A program made the position numbers and the translations under genes. Shown in pieces: positions 27,341 to 35,078 of a DNA stretch of 64,000 nt (positions are counted from its first letter, which is position 1; each line of letters opens with the position of its first letter). The notes beneath the pieces were generated by a model. The model was given only the letters and a program-made list of their open reading frames with translations, had not been told where the DNA came from and did not search any database. Origin of the DNA: an uncultured delta proteobacterium. Lineage in GTDB: Bacteria; Desulfobacterota; Desulfovibrionia; Desulfovibrionales; Desulfovibrionaceae. Where the stretch lies: positions 1,055,272 through 1,119,271 of the forward strand of contig LT599018.1 in NCBI GenBank assembly GCA_900079685.1, in the 5' to 3' direction.

Positions 27341-27564
27341 GTTCCGCTCCGTTAGCAGTCCGGCCCTAGAGCCGGGGCCGCCGCCTGTATCCGAACCCGG
27401 CGTCGGCCCGGTAACGCGTGAAATCTTCGTGGGGGAGTATGGCACAGAAAGGGTAGCGCGACAACTGGCATGCGGGTATGGACGCGTGGCTGCCGAATGC
27501 CCCGGATTCCTGAAAAACAGCACGCCCGCAGGCATTCCCCGAAAACAGGGCACGCGGACGCGCT

Positions 27565-28845
27565 CTACTCGGCCTGCCGGAAGCGCTCGGTTTTCTTCCA
27601 CTCGATGCTGCGGCCGGAAATGCGGTCGATAACGGCTTCCACCGCGCCCACGGCGGTATACCACAAGCTGAAGGCGAAATAATACAAAAAATACGGCAAC
27701 AGGCGCACCCGCTCGGACGAGCCGTCCAGCATGGCGGCCATGGCCAGTTCGTAAAACGGGGCAAAGTTGCCGATGCAGCCGTAAAGGATGGACAAAACCA
27801 GGGGCATCAGGCCGGAAACCAGGCTGAGCTGCCCCAGAAACAACAGGACGAGCATGTCCGCGAGGCTCAGCCACCAGAGCAGCGGCAAAAGATAGATGAA
27901 CAGCAGCAGCACGCCGTCCACTTTCTCCCAGAAGCCGAGGTTGGGAGTGCGGATGATCGGCCAGAGGTAGGCGAACAGCACCTGGTTATGGCCTCGGCTC
28001 CAGCGCCGGATCTGGTTGGCGCGCACGTTCCACGTTTCCGGCGCCTCCTCGTAGCACTCGGCCCGGTTGGCGTAGGCCACCTTCCAGCCGTTCAGGAGCA
28101 GGCGGAAGGTCAGTTCCGTGTCCTCGGCAATGACGTTGCCCTTGAACCCGCCCAGCGCCAGCACAAGATCCTTGCGAAAACCGCCTACGGTCCCGCCGTA
28201 CTGCGGCACCAGGCCGAGGTTGTACCGGGCCTGCTGGTCCACCTGGTAGCCGCCGGAGCGTTCCAGATCCTGCATGCGCGTCAGCAGGTTCGCGCCCGCG
28301 TTGATCGGCACCACCCGCCCCATCACCGCGCCCACCTGCGGGTCGGTGAAACAGATGCTGAGCGTGCGCAAAATGCCCACCGGCGGCACGTAGTCCGCGT
28401 CAAAAATGAGCACGATGTCGCCCTTGGCTATCTTCAGGGCGTCGTTAATGGCGTGCTGTTTGCCGCGCGGGCCGGAATAGCGGTGCAGCGCGGTCAGAAT
28501 CGGCCATTCGCCCGGCTCGGCCCTGGACCGCGCCACGTAGGCGTCCACAATCTCCCGCGTGGTGTCCGCGGAGTGGTCGTTGATGGCGATGACCTCGAAC
28601 TTGTCGCGCGGGTAATCGCACCGGCGCAGGGCCTCAAAAGACCCGGCGGCGACCTTTTCCTCGTTGTGCATGGGGACCAGAACCGTGATGCTGAAGGTCT
28701 GGTCGTCAAGGATGTCGTTGTAGGAAATTTTCTGCCGGGCGAAAAACCGGTTCAGCGTGAACACGTAATGGCGGACAAAATAGGCCGCTATCACGAAAAA
28801 CAGCACGGCCAGATAGGCCCGCATGACACCAACGGCTACATCCAT
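27565..28845 (-). CDS. Processive family 2 glycosyltransferase (polysaccharide synthase)
   Basis: 426 residues: one N-terminal helix (about 9-28), a cytoplasmic GT-A domain (about 50-290) and three or more C-terminal membrane helices. It holds the D,D,D,QxxRW motif set of BcsA/PgaC/HasA-like synthases: Asp90 in INDHS, DAD at 149-151, ED at 241-242 and QIRRW at 278-282. It therefore likely polymerises a nucleotide sugar while moving the chain across the inner membrane. The start overlaps the upstream membrane-protein gene by 10 bases. With an upstream UDP-GlcNAc 2-epimerase gene, an N-acetylmannosamine- or GlcNAc-containing polymer is a reasonable guess. Confidence 0.88.
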   Translation of the reverse strand: MDVAVGVMRAYLAVLFFVIAAYFVRHYVFTLNRFFARQKISYNDILDDQTFSITVLVPMHNEEKVAAGSFEALRRCDYPRDKFEVIAINDHSADTTREIVDAYVARSRAEPGEWPILTALHRYSGPRGKQHAINDALKIAKGDIVLIFDADYVPPVGILRTLSICFTDPQVGAVMGRVVPINAGANLLTRMQDLERSGGYQVDQQARYNLGLVPQYGGTVGGFRKDLVLALGGFKGNVIAEDTELTFRLLLNGWKVAYANRAECYEEAPETWNVRANQIRRWSRGHNQVLFAYLWPIIRTPNLGFWEKVDGVLLLFIYLLPLLWWLSLADMLVLLFLGQLSLVSGLMPLVLSILYGCIGNFAPFYELAMAAMLDGSSERVRLLPYFLYYFAFSLWYTAVGAVEAVIDRISGRSIEWKKTERFRQAE

Positions 28846-29645
28846 TGCCACACCCTGACATCCTCGGCCACCCTGCGGGAAACGCGGCTGACCATGAGGG
28901 AAAACAGCGCGACCATATACACCACGTCCAACAGCGAGCAGAGAAAGAAAATGATGAGTGGGGCGACGAGGTACGTGCCCCAGGCGCACAAAAGGATGAA
29001 GATCGCGTACTTGAGCCAGAACAGCCCGAAAAGCGCCGCTTCCAGGGCAAAAAGATTCAGCAGCTTCCAGACCGCGCCCGTGGGCAGGGGGAAGGTTACC
29101 AGCCAGAACAGGACCGGCAGCGCCAGGGCGGTAACGATGGATATCTCCAGAAAAAACGCCGCCAGCGTCAGGTTTTCGGCATTGAAATACCCGGGCAGCA
29201 GCAGGAACAGCGCCGCGAAAAACGCAACGATGCATGCCAGCAGATTGACGATGACCACGGTCGGCCTGGCCAGGGGCAGACGGTACAACAGCAAAAAACA
29301 CAGCGAGGCCGCGCCGATGGCGCAACCGCACACCAGTGGCGAGGGGATGGCGGGCAGCACCTGGAACACCGCAAGCTCCCTGCCGCCGAAAAGAACCGTT
29401 GCCGGGGAACCGGCAAAACCGTACCCCGCGAACAGGTCTTGCATGCGGCGGGCGGCGTACGCGGTGAAGTCCGGCAGGAAATACATCTTGCCGCCCAGCA
29501 GGAACGCCGTCACCGCCAGGGAGATGATACCCCCCATAATAATTTGCGGGCTCACCGTCACCCGGCGATACGAGCGATGAAAGCTGATCGTCGCCTTTTG
29601 CTCGGGAGCGTCGCCCCCGGCGGACGCGGCGTGTTGCGCGGCCAT
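28836..29645 (-). CDS. Polytopic membrane protein of the polysaccharide locus
   Basis: 269 residues with about seven hydrophobic helices and short loops (first helix about 38-55). No enzymatic motif is visible and the family is not recognised. The start at 29645 follows AAGGGGG at good spacing; an upstream in-frame codon at 29714 would extend into the spacer. It overlaps the glycosyltransferase gene by 10 bases and lies 25 bases after the YaiO-type gene, so it is probably a partner of the synthase in chain passage or modification. Confidence 0.75.
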   Translation of the reverse strand: MAAQHAASAGGDAPEQKATISFHRSYRRVTVSPQIIMGGIISLAVTAFLLGGKMYFLPDFTAYAARRMQDLFAGYGFAGSPATVLFGGRELAVFQVLPAIPSPLVCGCAIGAASLCFLLLYRLPLARPTVVIVNLLACIVAFFAALFLLLPGYFNAENLTLAAFFLEISIVTALALPVLFWLVTFPLPTGAVWKLLNLFALEAALFGLFWLKYAIFILLCAWGTYLVAPLIIFFLCSLLDVVYMVALFSLMVSRVSRRVAEDVRVWQWM

Positions 29646-29670
29646 CGTTTCCCCCTTGGGGCCGGTTCGG

Positions 29671-30654
29671 TTAAAAGTGGAAAAACACACCAAGCCCGAG
29701 GTTGGCGCCGTCATAGGCGTCCTTTACCTTCAACGCGCCGCCCTGCACCCAGAACCCCCAGTCCTCGGTCACCCAGTGCCGGTGCCGGAGCAGCGCGGAG
29801 ACCGAGTCCCGCCGCACCGCCTCGGGCGAATCCAGATAGGTGGCCATGTAAGCCTGGTTGCCCCAGGACACGACCAGCGTGTTCATGTAGCGGCGCCAGT
29901 ACCCCTGGTCGATGCTCACCGAGTGCGACGTGGATTCCAGCGAGCCGGGATCGCTCACGTTGTAGAAGAACCGGTACCCGAGCACCCAGCCCGGCAGGTA
30001 ATAGTTGAGCCCGGTGGAGTAGATGGTGTCCGAGCTGCCCGTGTGGTAGTCGATATACGAAAACCCGGCGACCCAAACCAGATCCTTCTTTTCTCCCAGC
30101 TTGAAGTTGAAGTCCTGGTCCACCCGCAGGCGCGGCAGAAAATCCACATCCCCGGCCGTGGACAGGCTGGTGAAGGTATAGAACCGCTCCGCCCAGTCCT
30201 TGTACAGCCCGCCGACAACCTGCGCGGCCGCGCCGTCGCCCTTCTTGCGGTTGTAGCCGTTCATCTCGACGTACCAGGAATTGCCCTCGCCGCCGCGCGT
30301 CAGGCGCATGCCGCCGGAATCCCAGTTGCCGTAGGATTTGCTGATAAATTCGCGGTTCGTGTACATCTCCACCAGGTACCGCTTTTTCTCTTTGACCGGT
30401 TCGGCAACCGTGGCGGGCGCCACAGCGGAGCCGGGCTCCGCCGGGGGACCGGGAGGACCGGGGGGGCCTGGAGGCCCTGGAGGGCCGGGAGGGCCGGGGG
30501 GGCCAGGTAACCCGGCAGGCGCGCTCTCTTGGCGCATGGCAAGGCTGGCCTGCCCTTCGCCGCGCAAACTTTCCGCCCGCGCCGGTAAGGCCGCCGCCAG
30601 CAGCCATACGAAAAGCGCGCAGACGGCGCCACATTCTTTCCAATGGCGCTTCAT
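29671..30654 (-). CDS. YaiO-type outer-membrane barrel with collagen-like (GPP)7 stretch
   Basis: 327 residues: signal peptide (about 1-27, ending ARA), a Gly/Pro linker with seven uninterrupted Gly-Pro-Pro triplets (residues 51-71), then a beta-barrel of the YaiO family (about 95-327) with alternating aromatic strands and a C-terminal Phe (GVFFHF), as expected for outer-membrane insertion. YaiO genes in Escherichia coli sit beside a GT2 gene, matching this locus. The collagen-like segment is not a usual part of the family and might trimerise or act as a stiff periplasmic tether. The start overlaps the upstream stop (ATGA). Confidence 0.83.
   Translation of the reverse strand: MKRHWKECGAVCALFVWLLAAALPARAESLRGEGQASLAMRQESAPAGLPGPPGPPGPPGPPGPPGPPGPPAEPGSAVAPATVAEPVKEKKRYLVEMYTNREFISKSYGNWDSGGMRLTRGGEGNSWYVEMNGYNRKKGDGAAAQVVGGLYKDWAERFYTFTSLSTAGDVDFLPRLRVDQDFNFKLGEKKDLVWVAGFSYIDYHTGSSDTIYSTGLNYYLPGWVLGYRFFYNVSDPGSLESTSHSVSIDQGYWRRYMNTLVVSWGNQAYMATYLDSPEAVRRDSVSALLRHRHWVTEDWGFWVQGGALKVKDAYDGANLGLGVFFHF
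30442..30504 (-). repeat. Collagen-like GPP triplet repeat inside the YaiO-type gene
   Basis: Seven tandem 9-base units encode Gly-Pro-Pro (residues 51-71). Units differ at wobble positions, so the repeat is maintained at protein level rather than being a fresh slippage product. Such tracts are prone to length change. Confidence 0.9.
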
Positions 30655-31688
30655 GGTTCTTGCTCCCCGGCGACCCTGCCCTTTTCACAGGCGGCATACC
30701 CGTACACGATGACGCCCGGCCCCAGACGGATCGCGGCATGACTGATGACGGATTTGACATGGCCCGCCTCGCCGATCTGCGTTCCAAACCCCAGAGTCAC
30801 GTCCCCCTGGGCGAACACGTTGCCGACGATGCGGCAATTCTGGCCGATGGCCACCGCCTGATCCGCCACCACGGTCCCGTGCACGGTGACCCCGTCTTCC
30901 AGCTCCACGTTCCGCAGCCCCTTGATATCGCCGAAAATGACGCTGCCCGAACAAATTTTCAAATCCTGCGCGGCAATCACGTCGTTATGCAGCTCGGCCC
31001 CCGCCGGGATCGAAAACAATTGCGCGTTGACCACCAGAGCGTTTTCGCGGATGTTGCCCTCGGCCACGGGGTGCGCCGCGGGCTTTCCCGCAAAGGTGCG
31101 GATGGGGCTGCCGTAAAGGTTGTTAAACGCGCAGCCCGGCCCCAGGGAAAGCGGCCCGGCGCTGGCCGCGTTGCGCCCGAGGTCGCATTCCGCCCCGGCC
31201 TCCAGGCCGCCGCCGCGCGCGTCAACCCAGCGCCCTACGGAAACGCCGTCGCCCAGCCGCACGCCGCCCTTGCTCAAAAGAGCGCGCAAACGGCTGTGCG
31301 CGCCAATGACGGCCATGCCCTCCACGGCGAGTTCCTTGGCGAAGCGGGCCTTTTCTCCCACGGTCAAATTGCCCGCGGCGTACACGACGTTCCTGGTCCG
31401 GGCGCCCGGTTCCGTGCTCCAGTCCGGCGCGGTGACAACCGTCACTTTTTCCGGCCGGGAAAGCTGCACGGTATACTCACGCTGCTCCAAGGCCGCCGCC
31501 CCGTCCGCCGGTAACAGGGACCGCCGCAGCAGCGCGTCGAATTGGTCGCCGAAAAAAAACGGCGTCTTGCTGTACTCCATGTCGATCCGCAGGGGACGGC
31601 TGTCTTTGCCGCGCCGCAACTCGATCCAGCCGGGCACGAACGGCGCGGCCACCACGAGCAGCGCAATGAGCACAAGCAGATACAGCAT
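30651..31688 (-). CDS. Membrane-anchored beta-helix protein, bactofilin-like
   Basis: 345 residues: an N-terminal membrane helix (about 1-20), a periplasmic or cytoplasmic spacer and a C-terminal run of short hexad-like turns (VELEDGVTVHGTVVADQAVAIGQNCRIVGNVFAQ is typical but longer; the pattern spans about 215-335). Such left-handed or bactofilin-type beta-helices build scaffolds or bind sugars. No acyltransferase histidine is apparent. Translation is coupled to the YaiO-type gene by ATGA overlap and it sits 2 bases after the epimerase gene. A scaffold for the synthase-barrel assembly is a possible role; the function is unknown. Confidence 0.72.
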   Translation of the reverse strand: MLYLLVLIALLVVAAPFVPGWIELRRGKDSRPLRIDMEYSKTPFFFGDQFDALLRRSLLPADGAAALEQREYTVQLSRPEKVTVVTAPDWSTEPGARTRNVVYAAGNLTVGEKARFAKELAVEGMAVIGAHSRLRALLSKGGVRLGDGVSVGRWVDARGGGLEAGAECDLGRNAASAGPLSLGPGCAFNNLYGSPIRTFAGKPAAHPVAEGNIRENALVVNAQLFSIPAGAELHNDVIAAQDLKICSGSVIFGDIKGLRNVELEDGVTVHGTVVADQAVAIGQNCRIVGNVFAQGDVTLGFGTQIGEAGHVKSVISHAAIRLGPGVIVYGYAACEKGRVAGEQEP

Positions 31689-31690
31689 GG

Positions 31691-32899
31691 TTACGCCGCC
31701 TCCCGGTGCTGCTGGCACATGCCGCAGCGCAGGGTGTTGCAGATGCGTTCGGCGGCGCGGCCGTCGCCGTAAGGGTTGGGCTTGGCGGCCATGGCGGCGT
31801 ACGCGAACTCGTTGGTCATGAGCCGCAGGGTATTGGAGGCGATGCTCTCCTCCCCGGTGCCGACCAGCATGTTGACGCCGCTTTCCACCCCTTCGGGCCG
31901 CTCGGTCACGTCTCGCATAATCAGCACGGGCTTGCCCAGCGTGGGGCCTTCTTCCTGCACGCCGCCGGAGTCGCTCAGGATGAGCTTGCTCGCTTCCATA
32001 AGGCGGACAAAGGCTTTATGCGGCAGCGGCTCTTCCAGGTAGACGTTCGGCACGTCGCGCAGCGCGTCGAACACCGGGCCGCGCACGTTGGGATTGAGAT
32101 GCACGGGGTAGATCACCCGCGATTCCGGCAGGGTAAGGGCGATGCGGCGCAGGGCCTGGCAGATGTCCTGGATGCCCCGGCCGAAGCTTTCCCGCCTATG
32201 GCCGGTGACCAGCACGATTTCCCGCTTTTGGGCAATGGCTTCCTCCACCCTGGCGGACAGCGCGGGCGGGTTGCGCCGCGCGGCTTCCAGCGTGTAGAGC
32301 AGCGCGTCCACCACGGTGTTGCCCGTAACAAAGATCTGCGTGTCGGCAACCTGGTCCCGCAGCAGGTTGGCCCTGGCCAACTGGGTAGGAGCGAAATGCC
32401 AGCGGCTGACAAGACCCGTGACGCGGCGGTTCAGCTCTTCCGGGAAGGGCGTGTTGATATCCCAGGTGCGCAGACCGGCTTCAATATGCCCCACGGGAAT
32501 ACGGGCGTAGAAGGCGGCCAGCGAGGCCACCTGCACGGTGGTAGTGTCGCCCTGGACCAGAACGATATCCGGCTTCTGTTCCGTCAAAAAGCTGTCCACT
32601 TCTTTGAACAGGGCGGAACTGAGCCCGGAAAGGCTCTGGTTCGGGGCCATCACATCCAGGCTGACGTCCGGGGTGAGGCCGAAATCGGCAAAGGTTTGTG
32701 TCAACATTTCCTTATGCTGTCCTGTTGAACAAAGGCAAACGTCAAAACATGCCGCGTTTTCCCGCAACTTCGCCACCACCGGCGCCACCTTGACGGCTTC
32801 CGGCCGGGTGCCGGCAAAAACCGCAACTTTTTTTCTTTCCCCAACACGAGCGCAAGAACCGCGCTCACAAAGACCGTACTTGTTAGTAGAAGCGTTCAT
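31691..32899 (-). CDS. wecB: UDP-N-acetylglucosamine 2-epimerase (non-hydrolysing)
   Basis: 402 residues of GT-B fold. It interconverts UDP-GlcNAc and UDP-ManNAc, supplying sugar for surface polymers. Conserved residues match the WecB family: GTRPEAVKVAPV (about 30-42), the Asp in VQGDTTT, Glu in HIEAGLRT, Glu in FPEELNR, His in TGHRRESFG and the DSGGVQEE loop. The ATG at 32899 is preferred over a TTG two codons upstream; GGGGGAA lies upstream. It is the first gene of the polysaccharide operon and fixes the likely precursor. Confidence 0.92.
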   Translation of the reverse strand: MNASTNKYGLCERGSCARVGERKKVAVFAGTRPEAVKVAPVVAKLRENAACFDVCLCSTGQHKEMLTQTFADFGLTPDVSLDVMAPNQSLSGLSSALFKEVDSFLTEQKPDIVLVQGDTTTVQVASLAAFYARIPVGHIEAGLRTWDINTPFPEELNRRVTGLVSRWHFAPTQLARANLLRDQVADTQIFVTGNTVVDALLYTLEAARRNPPALSARVEEAIAQKREIVLVTGHRRESFGRGIQDICQALRRIALTLPESRVIYPVHLNPNVRGPVFDALRDVPNVYLEEPLPHKAFVRLMEASKLILSDSGGVQEEGPTLGKPVLIMRDVTERPEGVESGVNMLVGTGEESIASNTLRLMTNEFAYAAMAAKPNPYGDGRAAERICNTLRCGMCQQHREAA

Positions 32900-33336
32900 A
32901 CGCAAATTGTTCCCCCAAAGATATGATAACGACGCGCCGGACCCCCGTCCGGCGGCGTTGTTAATGCCTATGCATTTATCAGGCCATGCATAAAAGATAA
33001 GGTATTTTTACGAGATATCAAGACGTCGCATTGCGCGGCCGTCAAAAAAATCACATGCGCCGGCGACGATATGCCGACGCGCCGGAAACGGCCGTGCGCA
33101 TCGGATCGATGAAAATATTTCATCGATCCGATGACGTTTATTCGTTTTACTTTTCCCGGCAAAAGTCTGTACTGAGATAGCGTAAAAAATTACTTTAATT
33201 TTCAATCGTTATATTCACCGACGGTGTTCTTGCAATCGCGCAACCATGCTTTTCAGCGCCGTGCGGCAGGCACATGTTCTTGCGGCAACGCCACTCACTA
33301 CCCATACAGCCGGAAACAGCAAAGGAGAACGAGGCC
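32900..33336. other. Divergent non-coding region between wecB and pntAA
   Basis: No gene is supported. The region is AT-rich compared with its surroundings and must contain promoters for two divergent operons. Its only clear structure is the 33-base palindrome listed separately. Small open frames here lack ribosome sites. Confidence 0.6.
33100..33132. repeat. 33-base near-perfect palindrome
   Basis: ATCGGATCGATGAAA, three central bases, then the exact complement. It lies in the divergent region 200 bases from either gene and no transcript would need to end here. It could be a large operator, or a hairpin in the leader of pntAA. The T-rich stretch to its right is interrupted. Confidence 0.6.
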
Positions 33337-34509
33337 ATGAAATTTACAGGACTGACCATCGGCATCCCCAAGGAAATCATGCCGGGCGAGCGCCGGGTAG
33401 CCGCCATCCCCGACACCGTCAAGAAGATGAAGGATCAGGGCGCGCGGGTGCTGGTGGAGAAAGGCGCGGGCGAGGGGGCGTTTTTCATGGACGACGCGTA
33501 CCAGGCGGCCGGGGCGGAAATCATCCCGGAAGCGGCGAAAATTTACGCCGAAGCCCATGTCATCCTGAAGGTCAAGGAACCGCTCTTCAACGATGCCGTA
33601 AACAAGCACGAAGCCGAAATGTTCCGCGACGGGCAGTACTTCATCACCTTCCTGCACCCGGCGGCGCCCGTCAACTACGACATGATACAAACGCTCGCCG
33701 CCACCGGCGTCGTCAGCCTCACCCTTGACGGCATCCCCCGCATTTCCCGCGCGCAGAACATGGACGCCCTCACGTCCATGAGTTCCGTTGCCGGGTACAA
33801 ATCCGTTCTTATGGCGGCCAACCGCCTGGCCAAATTCCTGCCCATGATGGGCACCGCCGTGGGCGTGATAAAACCCGCCAACGTCGTGGTTATCGGCACC
33901 GGGGTCGCCGGGTTGCAGGCCGTCGCCACCGCCAAACGCCTGGGCGCCAACGTAACGGCCGTGGATATCCGCCCCGCCGCCATTGAGCAGGCCCAGTCCC
34001 TCGGCGCGAAAGTCCAGGAAACCGGCGTACCGGCGGAACTCGCCGTGGGAGAAGGCGGCTACGCCCAGCGCCTGCCCGAGGAATGGCTCCAGAAAGAACG
34101 GGAAGGGCTTAAAGATCTTGTTAAAAACGCGGACATCCTCATCCTGGCCGCGCTTATTCCCGGCAAGCTCGCCCCCATCCTGGTTACCGAGGAAATGGTC
34201 CGGTCCATGGCGCCGGGTTCGAGCATCGTGGATATTTCCATCGACCAGGGCGGCAACTGCGAACTGACCGCGCCCGGCGACGTGACGACGAAGTACGGCG
34301 TCTCCATTGACGGCACCAAGAACATCCCCGGCATGCTGCCGACCAGTTCCACCTGGATGTTCGCCAACAACATCTACAACCTGCTGGCGTTCCTGTGCGA
34401 GGACGGCAAGGTGGTGCTGAACAGGGAAGATCCCATCGTGTCCTCTTCCCTCACGACCATCGGGAAAAAGATCGTCCATGCGGGCGCCATCGAGGCCATG
34501 GGTCTGTAA
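33337..34509 (+). CDS. pntAA: NAD(P) transhydrogenase alpha-1 subunit (domain I)
   Basis: 390 residues forming the soluble NAD(H)-binding domain I of proton-translocating transhydrogenase. Key features are IGIPKEIMPGERRVAAIPDTV at the N-terminus, the RxxDVLTSMSSVAGYKSV-like segment (RAQNMDALTSMSSVAGY) and the Rossmann loop VVVIGTGVAGLQAVATAKRLGA. The alpha subunit is split, as in Rhodospirillum rubrum, with the membrane part encoded next. The ATG at 33337 lies after AAAGGAG. A stem-loop and a pair of palindromic repeats separate it from pntAB. Confidence 0.93.
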   Translation: MKFTGLTIGIPKEIMPGERRVAAIPDTVKKMKDQGARVLVEKGAGEGAFFMDDAYQAAGAEIIPEAAKIYAEAHVILKVKEPLFNDAVNKHEAEMFRDGQYFITFLHPAAPVNYDMIQTLAATGVVSLTLDGIPRISRAQNMDALTSMSSVAGYKSVLMAANRLAKFLPMMGTAVGVIKPANVVVIGTGVAGLQAVATAKRLGANVTAVDIRPAAIEQAQSLGAKVQETGVPAELAVGEGGYAQRLPEEWLQKEREGLKDLVKNADILILAALIPGKLAPILVTEEMVRSMAPGSSIVDISIDQGGNCELTAPGDVTTKYGVSIDGTKNIPGMLPTSSTWMFANNIYNLLAFLCEDGKVVLNREDPIVSSSLTTIGKKIVHAGAIEAMGL

Positions 34510-34517
34510 GAAAACAA

Positions 34518-34545
34518 GGCGCCGCTTCTGAAAGGAAGCGGCGCC
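34518..34545 (+). terminator. Hairpin after pntAA
   Basis: 11-bp perfect stem (GGCGCCGCTTC and complement) with a 6-base loop. No T tract follows, so it more likely stabilises the 3' end or attenuates than fully terminates. Confidence 0.6.
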
Positions 34546-34575
34546 GAGGTTGTTGACAAACTCGGTGCAAGACGG

Positions 34576-34689
34576 AAAGGCACTGGATTCCCGCCTTCGC
34601 GGGAATGACAAGTATTCTTTTGGAACTCGCGGCATAGACCTTTGCGTTCCCGGTCGTCATCCCCGCGCAGGCGGGGATCCAGTGCCTTT
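34576..34689. repeat. Facing pair of short palindromic (REP/BIME-like) repeats
   Basis: A 34-base unit at 34576-34609 is repeated in inverted orientation at 34656-34689 with a few changes. Each unit has an internal GC-rich hairpin (for example TTCCCGCCTTCGCGGGAA). The layout matches the widespread dispersed extragenic palindromic repeats that travel as inverted pairs. It lies inside the pnt operon, where it could modulate readthrough or mRNA decay between pntAA and pntAB. Confidence 0.82.
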
Positions 34690-34743
34690 GGATTTTGTCA
34701 GCAGTCTGTCACATCGTATCGCGGTATTTTCCGGAGGTTTTCC

Positions 34744-35025
34744 ATGAGTCCCATTTTACTGATTCTCGTTTTCGTGGCCGCGACCTTGCTCGGGTACAAG
34801 ATCATCAGCCAGGTGCCCAGCCTGCTGCATACGCCGCTGATGTCCGGCATGAACGCGCTGGCGGGCGTCATCATCTTGGGGGCGCTCACCGCCACCCATT
34901 TCGCCCACACTGCCGTCGGCGCATTTTTGGGCGGTGTCGGCATCGCGTTAGCCGCTACCAACGTGTTCGGCGGCTTTGACGTGACCCACAAAATGTTGAA
35001 GATGGTTGCGGGCAAAAAACGCTGA
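34744..35025 (+). CDS. pntAB: NAD(P) transhydrogenase alpha-2 subunit (membrane)
   Basis: 93 residues with about three membrane helices (LLILVFVAATLLGYKII first). It supplies the alpha part of membrane domain II of transhydrogenase, including the conserved SGMNALAGVIILGAL segment. The ATG at 34744 follows GGAGG; a longer frame from 34642 runs through the palindromic repeats and is rejected. pntB begins 53 bases downstream. Confidence 0.9.
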   Translation: MSPILLILVFVAATLLGYKIISQVPSLLHTPLMSGMNALAGVIILGALTATHFAHTAVGAFLGGVGIALAATNVFGGFDVTHKMLKMVAGKKR

Positions 35026-35078
35026 GCCGCGAAGGCCCCTCTTCCACCCAACCCTATTCCGAAGAAGAGCGTTTATCC

